Assembly: GCA_002256395.1 (NCBI GenBank)
Contig: NKJG01000003.1
Coordinates: 62,001 to 126,000 of the forward strand
Length of the DNA stretch: 64,000 nucleotides
Origin: Bacteroidetes bacterium B1(2017)
GTDB taxonomy: Bacteria > Bacteroidota > Bacteroidia > UKL13-3
Direction: 5' to 3'
Below, piece by piece: positions 20,227 to 28,976 of the stretch (positions are counted from its first letter, which is position 1; each line of letters opens with the position of its first letter). The position numbers and the translations under genes are program-made. Under the pieces are notes generated by a model. The model did no database searches. It was not told the origin of the DNA and worked only from the letters and a program-made list of their open reading frames with translations.

Positions 20227-21360
20227 ATGAATAAAATACTTTATACCGTATTGGCCATGTTAACTTTTGTAGCATGCCACAATACAACTAAAACAGAGGC
20301 TCCTGCCGAAGCAGAGCCAGTAGGTACACATGTTCACTTAGATAGTGCACAGGCCTTGCAAACAAATATTACCTTACTAAGTGCAAGCAATAGGGAAATA
20401 TCACCCGTATTTAAAGTGAATGGAATGATAGATGTTCCACCTCAAAATATGGTTTCGGTGAGTATGCCTTTGGGTGGATATTTAAAAAGCATGAAGCTTT
20501 TACCTGGAATGCATTTTAATAAAGGCGAGGTAATTGCTACTATGCAGGACCCAAAATATATTGAGCTACAGCAGGATTTTTTAATTTCAAAATCGCGCTT
20601 AGAAATGTTGTTAAAGGAGTTCAATCGTCAGAAATTATTGAACCAAGAAAAGGCTAATAGTGATAAGGTTTTTCAGCAATCTAAGGAGGCTTATGAGGCA
20701 GCAAGCATTACCTATAAATCATTGTCAGAAAAAATTCAATTAATAGGGTTGAACCCAAACACATTAACAGAAGCAACACTTTCGAGAACCATTCCTATTT
20801 ACGCGCCAATTTCTGGATTTGTTTCTAAGGTGAATGTTAATATTGGTAAGTATGTTAACCCAACAGATGTGTTGTTTGAATTGGTAAACCCAGAAGATAT
20901 TCATTTAAGTTTGAATGTGTTTGAAAAGGATATGGAGAACTTGTATATGGGTCAAAAAGTTATTGCTTATACCAATAATCATCCAGATAAAAAATATCCA
21001 TGTGAGGTAATATTAATTGGTAAAGATGTTGGTTCAGACCGTAGCATAAACATACACTGCCATTTCCAGAAATATGATAAAACCCTAGTACCTGGAACCT
21101 ATATGAATGCTCAGATTGTAGGCGTATCTCGTAAAGCCATAGTGATACCAGATGAATGCGTTATGCATGATGGAAACAATAGTTATATTTTTATTGAAAA
21201 TAAAACTAGCGAATACGAAAAGGTGCAAGTAGAGGTGGGTATTATTCAAGATAATGAGATAGAAATTATATCCTCAGGAAAGTATGATTTAACTAAAGAG
21301 AAAATTGTATCGAAAGGAGCCTATACCCTCTGGATGAAATTGAATAATGTTGCCGAATAA
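20227..21360 (+). CDS. czcB: Efflux RND transporter periplasmic adaptor (CzcB-like)
   Basis: Lipobox LTFVACH; HlyD/biotinyl-lipoyl type GGYLKSMKLLPGMHFNKGEVIATMQDP and IYAPISGFVSKVNVNIGKYV. Confidence 0.9.
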   Translation: MNKILYTVLAMLTFVACHNTTKTEAPAEAEPVGTHVHLDSAQALQTNITLLSASNREISPVFKVNGMIDVPPQNMVSVSMPLGGYLKSMKLLPGMHFNKGEVIATMQDPKYIELQQDFLISKSRLEMLLKEFNRQKLLNQEKANSDKVFQQSKEAYEAASITYKSLSEKIQLIGLNPNTLTEATLSRTIPIYAPISGFVSKVNVNIGKYVNPTDVLFELVNPEDIHLSLNVFEKDMENLYMGQKVIAYTNNHPDKKYPCEVILIGKDVGSDRSINIHCHFQKYDKTLVPGTYMNAQIVGVSRKAIVIPDECVMHDGNNSYIFIENKTSEYEKVQVEVGIIQDNEIEIISSGKYDLTKEKIVSKGAYTLWMKLNNVAE

Positions 21361-22251
21361 TTAATTTGTAATTTTAACTTTATACGACGAGAGATACACA
21401 CCACCAGAAACGATAAGCATGCTTATTAGTTTTTCGGTGGTGAGTATGTCTTTGCCACTTGCAATGGCAATAATTGTTGCAAGAACGGGTTGCAAGTAAA
21501 TATAGGATCCAACCAAACTAGAGGTGGCGTGCCTTAATGCATAGGCATTTAAAACATAGGTAAGAAAGGTTGATCCAATTGTAATAAAGGCAATACAAGC
21601 CCAAATAATAGCGGGTAGGTGTAAGAAATCTTTTTCTAAAACTTGGTTCAGACCGAAGGGTAAAACCAGAAAAAAGCCAAAAAAGAAGGAATATAAGGTT
21701 ACTGTAAGTGGATGGTATTTTACCATTAATCGTTTTGCATACACTAAGTAGAAGGCGTAAATTATGGCATTTAAGGTCACAAAAATATCTCCCCAAATGG
21801 TATTTGAATTGAAATGAAATCGGCTTCCACCCATCAGCATAAGTGCACCAAAAGCAGCAGTAAGAATTCCTAAAATTTTATTCCAACTTAGTTTTTCCTT
21901 TAACATAAAAGTAGCAAAAACAACCACAAATATGGGTGTGTTAAGCATCAGCACAGAGGCGTTTATGGGAGTGGTAATGGATAAGCCTTTAAAGAAAAAA
22001 AGCATATTGGCAGCTACTCCAAAAATTGCCGAAACTAATAATGGTAATAAGTCCTTTTTATCTGTGATAGCCCCTTTTACATAGTACCTGTGAAAGAAAA
22101 AAATACAAACAGAGGCAACGCTGACACGGAGTAAAATAAAGCCAAAAGGTTTAATATACTCGGGCATGGCAATTTTTGCAATGGTAAATGTGGCGCCATA
22201 AATGAGCGAAACCATAAACAAAGCAAGATGTACCTTTAAATTGATGCGCAT
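21361..22251 (-). CDS. EamA family (DMT) transporter
   Basis: Ten-TM pattern; LLRVSVASVCIFFF, NMLFFFKGLSITTPINASVLMLNTPIFV, LVGSYIYLQPVLATIIA. Confidence 0.88.
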   Translation of the reverse strand: MRINLKVHLALFMVSLIYGATFTIAKIAMPEYIKPFGFILLRVSVASVCIFFFHRYYVKGAITDKKDLLPLLVSAIFGVAANMLFFFKGLSITTPINASVLMLNTPIFVVVFATFMLKEKLSWNKILGILTAAFGALMLMGGSRFHFNSNTIWGDIFVTLNAIIYAFYLVYAKRLMVKYHPLTVTLYSFFFGFFLVLPFGLNQVLEKDFLHLPAIIWACIAFITIGSTFLTYVLNAYALRHATSSLVGSYIYLQPVLATIIAIASGKDILTTEKLISMLIVSGGVYLSSYKVKITN

Positions 22252-22255
22252 GCTA

Positions 22256-23620
22256 TTAATATAGTTCTGGTGAAAAATGTGAAAGGTCTATTTGCCTGCT
22301 TTCTTTTAAAAAACGTGTACTTAAAAATATGGCCGAAAAACTTAGTCCAACAAGTAAGGCAAACCAAACTCCGTATAAACCCCAAAGCATATTAAATCCA
22401 AAAAAATATCCAAGTGGGATGCCTATTACCCAGTAGGCAACTATAGTAATAAGAGTGGGAATTTTTGTATCGCCTATGCCTCGTAAAATGCCAAGACCTA
22501 CACATTGTATGCCATCACTAAGTTGAAATAAACCTGCTATATAGAGGAGATTAATTGCCATAGCTGTTACAACAGAATCGGTGGTATAAATGGATACGAT
22601 AAAGGGTGCTGCTGTAAACATTAATATAGCGCAAGTGCCCATAAAGCTTGTTCCTAGAATAAGTGCGGCTCTGCCAGATTCTTGAACATCCTTTTTATTT
22701 TTTCGTCCAACTGCATCGCCTACAGCAATTGAACCTGCAGCCGAAATGCCAGTAGCCACCATATAGGTTACAGAGGCGAAATTTATGGCAACTTGGTGGG
22801 CAGCCATTGCTAAAACACTCATCCAACCAATCATAATTGCAGCGAATGCAAAGGCTCCAATTTCAAAAAAATATTGAAAGCCAGAGGGTAAACCAATTTT
22901 AAAAATTTGCGTTAAAAAATGGCTGTCCTCATGGTGTTCTTTTATATGCAAATAAGGTTTGTAAGGTGCTTTAATTTTTACATAAACAAACATGGCTACT
23001 GCCATAAAAATTCGCGAAATGGTGGTGGCAATTCCTGCTCCAAGAAGCTCTAAGCGAGGCATACCTAAATGCCCATAAATAAAAACCCAACATAGGGCAA
23101 CATTTAAAACGAGTGCAAGTATGGTGATGATGGCGGATGGTTTAGTAAACGATAATCCATCTGAATATTGTTTAATGGCAAGGAATATTAGCATAGGTAA
23201 AGTACCTATATTTAGTATATGCAAATATCCTTTTGTAAGCTCAGCTACTTTAGGTGTTTGGCCGAACCAATCCAAATTTTCGGTAAGAATAAATAGAACA
23301 CCACAAATAAATGCCGATAAAATAAGAGCGGCATAAATGGCTTGCCGAAACAAAATAGCGCACTCGTTTGGATGTCCTGCCCCTTTGCTTTTTGCAACTA
23401 ATGGCGAAACGGCGGTTAAGGTACCAATACCCAAAATGCAGATTAAAAAATATACAGAATTGGCCAAAGAAATGGCGGCAAGATTAATTGGATCAAGCTG
23501 TCTAACCATTATAATATCAGCAACACCCATGAGTACAATGCCTAGTTGTCCAATTATAATTGGATAACTTAAGATTACTATTTGCTTTAAATAGGGTTTA
23601 TAACGATTATAAATTTGCAT
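22256..23620 (-). CDS. MATE family efflux transporter
   Basis: YPIIIGQLGIVLMGVADIIMVRQLDPINLAAISLANS; ISAAGSIAVGDAVGRKNK; MATE topology. Confidence 0.92.
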   Translation of the reverse strand: MQIYNRYKPYLKQIVILSYPIIIGQLGIVLMGVADIIMVRQLDPINLAAISLANSVYFLICILGIGTLTAVSPLVAKSKGAGHPNECAILFRQAIYAALILSAFICGVLFILTENLDWFGQTPKVAELTKGYLHILNIGTLPMLIFLAIKQYSDGLSFTKPSAIITILALVLNVALCWVFIYGHLGMPRLELLGAGIATTISRIFMAVAMFVYVKIKAPYKPYLHIKEHHEDSHFLTQIFKIGLPSGFQYFFEIGAFAFAAIMIGWMSVLAMAAHQVAINFASVTYMVATGISAAGSIAVGDAVGRKNKKDVQESGRAALILGTSFMGTCAILMFTAAPFIVSIYTTDSVVTAMAINLLYIAGLFQLSDGIQCVGLGILRGIGDTKIPTLITIVAYWVIGIPLGYFFGFNMLWGLYGVWFALLVGLSFSAIFLSTRFLKESRQIDLSHFSPELY

Positions 23621-23780
23621 AAAGGGCAGCGAAAATAGGGCAAAGTTCTTCCATCAACAATTAAAATACAGCATCTCGCTCATTTCGAGTAAAATGGCTC
23701 AAATTAAAAGGGTTTAAAATTAGTTGCTTTGCAAGTTACTCGCTAATTTTGATTTGGAGAATTTTTGTAAAGGCAACTAG

Positions 23781-26636
23781 ATGGACACTATTGAAGAGAA
23801 AATTATAGAAAGTAAACTTAAGTACAATCAACTGTTTTATGCGGTATTGCATTCCTCTGAAATACTTGTTACAGATGGAAGTATTGATGAGGTAATGCAA
23901 GAAGTAATAGAAGGTTTAGGTGAATCAGCATTGGTTGATAGGTGTTATGTGTACAAAAACAATTATGATGGTCCGAATTTAGTTTCAATGAAATACGCCT
24001 ACGAATGGGTTAGGCATGGCATTGAAGCTCATATTAAAGACGAAGAATTACGCGAAATTAAATGGAGCAGGTTAGGCTTTTTAAAGAATATTTTAGAATC
24101 GAAAAACAGCTATTTTGGAATTGTAAATAGCATTAAGGAAAAAGAATTTCGGATGTTATTAATGAATGTAGGTGTGAAAAGTGTTTTGTTTACACCTATT
24201 TATTATGATAAAAAGTTTTGGGGTTTTATTGGTTTTGATGATTGCTTAAATGAGCGTGAATGGCTCGATATGGAGATTAGCACTTTAGTGGCTATTTCGG
24301 CAAATATTGGTGCCTTTTTAAAGCGAAGTGAGTTGGCCTTAGAAATAGAAAAACAGTATCATACCATTACTCAACAGAAAGAGTTTTATGAGTCTATTTT
24401 TAGAAATATACCAGCAGATATTGTTGCAGTGGATAGAGATCAACGCTATTTGTTTTTAAATAAAAGTTCTGTTAAGGACGATCAGGTTAGAGATTGGTTG
24501 ATTGGTAAAGACGATTATGAATATTGCATACAACATGGCAAAGACATTGCATTAGCAAAAAAAAGAAGGACGCTTTTTAATGACATGCTTATTAAAAAGG
24601 AGCCTTATTCTTTTGAAGAGAAATTTCAATTAGAAGATGGGAAATACAAAAAGCATTTAAGAATAATGCATCCTGTTTTAGATGAAAATGGGGAAGTGTT
24701 TATTGCCATTGGATATGGTGTAGATATTACAAAGACTAGTGAGCAAGAAGATATCATCATGAAGCAAAATGAAGCCATATCAAACTCTCCAGATGGAATT
24801 GCTTTGCTAGATGCAAATGGGAATTATACTTACATGAACGATGCACATTCTGCAATTTTTGAATATGATACGGAAGAATTGATTGGCAAATCGTGGCATA
24901 CGATTTATATGCCAGCTGAAATTGACAGGATTTCTAAAGATGTTTTTCCTGTATTAGGTGAAAAGGAAATTTGGAGTGGGGAAAGTGTGGGTATTTCGAA
25001 ATTTGGAAGACCCGTTTACCAAGATATTACCTTACGTTTAATGCCTGATGGATCCCTTATTTGTATCACCCGAGATGTTTCAAATTTGGTTCAAAACATA
25101 CATCTACTTGAACAAACAAACCAAAAATTAGAGCTTGCTATTAATACGTCTAACTTAGGAATGTGGGAATGGAATTTAGAAACAGATGAGTTAGTTTGTA
25201 ATGATATTTTTAAAAATCTCTTGGGTCTTACCAATGAAAATAAATTTAGTAATGTTAAACAAAGTTGGTTTGATAGTATACATTCTTATGATAGAGAAAT
25301 AGTTGAAAAGGCCCTTCAACTTTCCATTAAAAATGAAGGCATAAGTGAGCCAACAGTTTACAATGCGGAATATAGAATTAGGAATCAAAGTGGTGATTTT
25401 ATTTGGGTGTTGGACTTTGGAAAGGTGGTTGATTTTTCAGAAAGCGGTAAGCCTAAATATATGATTGGGTTTATTTTGGATATAAGTAAAAACAAGCGTA
25501 TTGAAGAGGAAATTAGAACGAATGAAAAGCGTTATAGAGATTTGGTAGAGAATTTAAGAGAAGTAATCTTTGAGGCAAATTACTCTGGTGAGCTAACCTT
25601 TTTGAACCCAGCTTGGTCTGAAATAACCGGCTATACACAGGAAGAATCCTTGGGTAAAAATTTACTCGACTATTGCACTCCAGAAATGGTTCCTTCTATA
25701 AAGAATACCGTTGCCAATTTCTTGAAATCAGATGCAGAAAAGTGGTTGAATTTGGAGTTTTCATTAATTCATAAATTGGGTGATACCATTTGGCTAGACG
25801 TTGAAATAAATAAACAAACCTCCCTTGATCAATTGCATCTAAGTTTAGTGGGCTCAATTGAGAATATTACTGCTCGTAAATTGGCTGAAGAGGAGTTGAA
25901 AAAAGCGCTTGATTCGGAACGCCTTTTAGGAGAGCTTAAGTCGAGATTTGTGAGTATGGCCAGCCATGAGTTTAGAACACCATTGGCCGGAATAAGGAGC
26001 AGTGCGGAGCTTATAAAACTTTACGCGAGCAAAAAGCCAGAGATGCAAAAAATGGTTGATGAAATGGGCATTAACCAAAAGGTAGATAATATTGTTTTTG
26101 ATGTGGATCGAATAACTTCTCTTATGACCGATGTTTTAACCATGGGTAAAATTGAGGTTGAAAAGGTGGATAGTAAACCAGAACTAAAAGATATGTGTCT
26201 TTTCTTAGATGACTATCTTCAAAATGAAGCTATTCGGTATGTAAACGAGCATAAACTAATTTTTGAAAACCCTCAGGTGCCACTTTTTATTTGGTTCGAC
26301 CCAAAATTAGTAGTACATGTTTTTAATAATATAATTAGCAATGCCTCTAAATATTCTGAGGTTGGTTCTACCATTTTCGTAAGTATGAAAATTGCTGATA
26401 GTTTTGTTCAATTGCTATTTAAAGATTGTGGAATTGGAATCCCGAAAGATGAGCAAATGTTTAGTTTTGATTCTTTTTATAGAAGTTCCAATGTAGAGAA
26501 TATTCCAGGAACAGGATTGGGATTACCTATAGCGAAATATTTTATGGAATTACACCAGGGCAAGATTTTCTTGGAAAGTGATTTGGGAAAGGGTACAACA
26601 GTTATTCTAGAATTTCCACTAGCTGAGGCTATTTGA
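23781..26636 (+). CDS. Multi-PAS/GAF sensor histidine kinase
   Basis: GAF-like N-terminus, several PAS/PAC segments (EFYESIFRNIPADIVAVD, ISNSPDGIALLDANGNYTYMN), HisKA SHEFRTPLAG, HATPase VVHVFNNIISNASKYS and GTGLGLPIAKYFM. Confidence 0.93.
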   Translation: MDTIEEKIIESKLKYNQLFYAVLHSSEILVTDGSIDEVMQEVIEGLGESALVDRCYVYKNNYDGPNLVSMKYAYEWVRHGIEAHIKDEELREIKWSRLGFLKNILESKNSYFGIVNSIKEKEFRMLLMNVGVKSVLFTPIYYDKKFWGFIGFDDCLNEREWLDMEISTLVAISANIGAFLKRSELALEIEKQYHTITQQKEFYESIFRNIPADIVAVDRDQRYLFLNKSSVKDDQVRDWLIGKDDYEYCIQHGKDIALAKKRRTLFNDMLIKKEPYSFEEKFQLEDGKYKKHLRIMHPVLDENGEVFIAIGYGVDITKTSEQEDIIMKQNEAISNSPDGIALLDANGNYTYMNDAHSAIFEYDTEELIGKSWHTIYMPAEIDRISKDVFPVLGEKEIWSGESVGISKFGRPVYQDITLRLMPDGSLICITRDVSNLVQNIHLLEQTNQKLELAINTSNLGMWEWNLETDELVCNDIFKNLLGLTNENKFSNVKQSWFDSIHSYDREIVEKALQLSIKNEGISEPTVYNAEYRIRNQSGDFIWVLDFGKVVDFSESGKPKYMIGFILDISKNKRIEEEIRTNEKRYRDLVENLREVIFEANYSGELTFLNPAWSEITGYTQEESLGKNLLDYCTPEMVPSIKNTVANFLKSDAEKWLNLEFSLIHKLGDTIWLDVEINKQTSLDQLHLSLVGSIENITARKLAEEELKKALDSERLLGELKSRFVSMASHEFRTPLAGIRSSAELIKLYASKKPEMQKMVDEMGINQKVDNIVFDVDRITSLMTDVLTMGKIEVEKVDSKPELKDMCLFLDDYLQNEAIRYVNEHKLIFENPQVPLFIWFDPKLVVHVFNNIISNASKYSEVGSTIFVSMKIADSFVQLLFKDCGIGIPKDEQMFSFDSFYRSSNVENIPGTGLGLPIAKYFMELHQGKIFLESDLGKGTTVILEFPLAEAI

Positions 26637-26697
26637 CCCTAATTGCTAAATAGTATTTTAATATTAAAACCTTTACTTTTGCCCCTTATTTGTAAGT

Positions 26698-27567
26698 ATG
26701 CTTAGATCAATGACAGGCTTTGGACAAGCCGAGTTGGAAACCGAAAGGTTTACCGTACGTGCCGAACTCAAGAGTTTAAATAGTAAGTTTTTAGAGTTAT
26801 CTATTCGGATGCCACGCAATTGGCAACATAAGGAGTTGGAGTTACGTAGAGAGGTTAGCAAATGGCTTGAACGGGGAACGGCTCAATTGAATATTCAAAT
26901 TAATTACAAATTAGTAGAAGATAGAATAACACCCATAAACAAGGAATTGGCGGTTTATTATTTAAATGAAGTAAAAGGTTTAGCCGAGGAATGTGGTTGG
27001 GATAAAAAGGAGTTACTGAATAATATTTTTTTAGTTCCTAATGTATTGCTTCCAAATGAAGAAACTCCAGATGAGGAGGATTGGAAACAAATTTTACTCG
27101 CTGTAAGGAATGCCTATGAAAATTTTGATTCATTTAGGAAAACCGAAGGGGGTGTTTTGTGTTCGGAGTTAAGCAAAATGAGTTCGAGTATTTTTACCAA
27201 AATGCAAAGCCTAACTCCTTTGGAGGAAGAGCGAATTAAACTGGTTAAGGAGCGAATTCAAAGAGACTTGGCTTCCCTAAATCAAGAGCAATTAGATAGA
27301 AATAGATTTGAACAAGAGCTAATTTATTACCTAGAAAAGCTGGATATAAGTGAGGAGAAAGTGAGGTTGAAACAACATTGTGATTTCTTCGAAGAAACCC
27401 TAAATACGGCTTCTAGTGGGAAGAAATTGGGATTTATTGCTCAGGAAATGGGTAGGGAAATAAATACCATTGGCTCAAAAAGTAACCACCATTTAATGCA
27501 ACGATTAGTGGTAGATATGAAAGATGAATTGGAAAAAATTAAGGAGCAAATAAATAACGTACTCTAA
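26698..27567 (+). CDS. yicC: YicC family endoribonuclease-like protein
   Basis: MLRSMTGFGQAE...ELKSLNSKFLELSIRMPR and C-terminal GREINTIGSKSNH; located directly upstream of gmk. Confidence 0.92.
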   Translation: MLRSMTGFGQAELETERFTVRAELKSLNSKFLELSIRMPRNWQHKELELRREVSKWLERGTAQLNIQINYKLVEDRITPINKELAVYYLNEVKGLAEECGWDKKELLNNIFLVPNVLLPNEETPDEEDWKQILLAVRNAYENFDSFRKTEGGVLCSELSKMSSSIFTKMQSLTPLEEERIKLVKERIQRDLASLNQEQLDRNRFEQELIYYLEKLDISEEKVRLKQHCDFFEETLNTASSGKKLGFIAQEMGREINTIGSKSNHHLMQRLVVDMKDELEKIKEQINNVL

Positions 27568-27576
27568 TTTTTGTTT

Positions 27577-28146
27577 ATGAAATCGGGTAAAGTAATAATC
27601 TTTTGTGCTCCTTCTGGTTCAGGTAAAACAACAATCGTTAAGCATTTGCTTAAAACAGATGAACGTCTTATGTTTTCTGTTTCGGCATGTACTCGCAAGC
27701 AAAGGGAAGGCGAAGTAAATGGGAAAGATTACTATTTTTTAAGTCAGGAAGATTTTAAAAATAAGATTGCCAATAATGAATTTTTAGAGTTTGAGGAGGT
27801 GTATGGTGGGAATTTTTATGGCACCCTAAAATCTGAAATGGAAAGAATTTGGCAATTAGATAAAGTGGTTTTGTTTGATGTGGATGTTATAGGTGGTCTC
27901 AATTTAAAAAACTACTTTGGAGAAAATGCCTTAGCCGTTTTTGTGAAACCACCAAGCGTTGAAGCATTAGAGGAACGACTTCGTTTTAGGAGTACCGAAA
28001 CAGAGGAGACTCTTAAAATGCGAGTAGGGAAGGCTGTTATGGAATTGGCTTATGAGGATAAATTTGAACGCGTTATTCTGAATGATCAATTGCCGAAAGC
28101 TTTAGGTGAGGCAGAAATATTAGTACAATCATTTATTAATACCTAA
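27577..28146 (+). CDS. gmk: Guanylate kinase
   Basis: P-loop FCAPSGSGKTTIVKHL, FSVSACTRKQREGEVNGKDYYFLS; ATG at 27577 preferred over TTG at 27571. Confidence 0.95.
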   Translation: MKSGKVIIFCAPSGSGKTTIVKHLLKTDERLMFSVSACTRKQREGEVNGKDYYFLSQEDFKNKIANNEFLEFEEVYGGNFYGTLKSEMERIWQLDKVVLFDVDVIGGLNLKNYFGENALAVFVKPPSVEALEERLRFRSTETEETLKMRVGKAVMELAYEDKFERVILNDQLPKALGEAEILVQSFINT

Positions 28147-28155
28147 ATTAGACCT

Positions 28156-28740
28156 ATGCAAATTGGTTTGTTTTTTGGCTCCTTTAACCCTATTCATACA
28201 GGACATTTAATTATTGCCAATTTTATGGCTGATTATGCACATTTAGATGAGATATGGTTTGTTGTTTCACCGCAGAATCCATTTAAATCGAGTGATGAAT
28301 TGTTAGATGAAAAGGAACGTTTGATGTTATTGGATTTGGCCATTAAAGAGGATCCTAGGTTTAAAAGCTGTGATATTGAATTTACTTTGCCTCGACCTTC
28401 TTTTACTGAGCATACCCTTACAGAACTGAGCACCCTTTATCCTCAGCACAAATTTACCTTAATAATTGGTGGTGATAATTTAAAGAACTTTCATCAGTGG
28501 AAAAATTATCAGCAAATATTGGCTCAACACCAGGTCTTTGTTTATGCTAGGGTAGGAATAGTTGATAAACCTCTCTTGGCAAATCACCCTAATATTAAGT
28601 TGTTTGAAGTGCCTCTTTTAAATATTTCCTCCACGTATATCCGTGAATCTATTCAGGCTGGAAAATCAATTCGCTACCTCGTTCCAGATTCAGTCAGAGT
28701 TAAAATTGAGGAAAGAGGATTTTATACATCAAGCCTGTAA
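28156..28740 (+). CDS. nadD: Nicotinate-nucleotide adenylyltransferase
   Basis: GLFFGSFNPIHTGHLIIA and LLNISSTYIRESI motifs. Confidence 0.93.
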   Translation: MQIGLFFGSFNPIHTGHLIIANFMADYAHLDEIWFVVSPQNPFKSSDELLDEKERLMLLDLAIKEDPRFKSCDIEFTLPRPSFTEHTLTELSTLYPQHKFTLIIGGDNLKNFHQWKNYQQILAQHQVFVYARVGIVDKPLLANHPNIKLFEVPLLNISSTYIRESIQAGKSIRYLVPDSVRVKIEERGFYTSSL

Positions 28741-28826
28741 AAGGTACATATTGCGCCAATTTCCTTTAATTGTCTAAAAAGAGGAGCGATTCTCATAGCA
28801 ATACAAATAAGATAAAATGAACCTTT

Positions 28827-28871
28827 GTATGTGCAAACATACGCTCAGATTAAGGCGGGAGTCTTTTCCCG
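28827..28871 (+). other. Two short hairpins in a 236-bp intergenic region (GTATGT-GCAA-ACATAC and CGGGA-GTCTTT-TCCCG)
   Basis: Perfect 6-bp and 5-bp inverted repeats read directly; upstream of the signalling operon. Confidence 0.4.
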
Positions 28872-28976
28872 GTATATATTTTATTTAGAAGCTAAACTTC
28901 AAGTTGGACTCATTTGTATAATCAAAGGATTGGGTAGAACTGTGCATGGGATTTATGGTAATAAGAATTAATTGCC

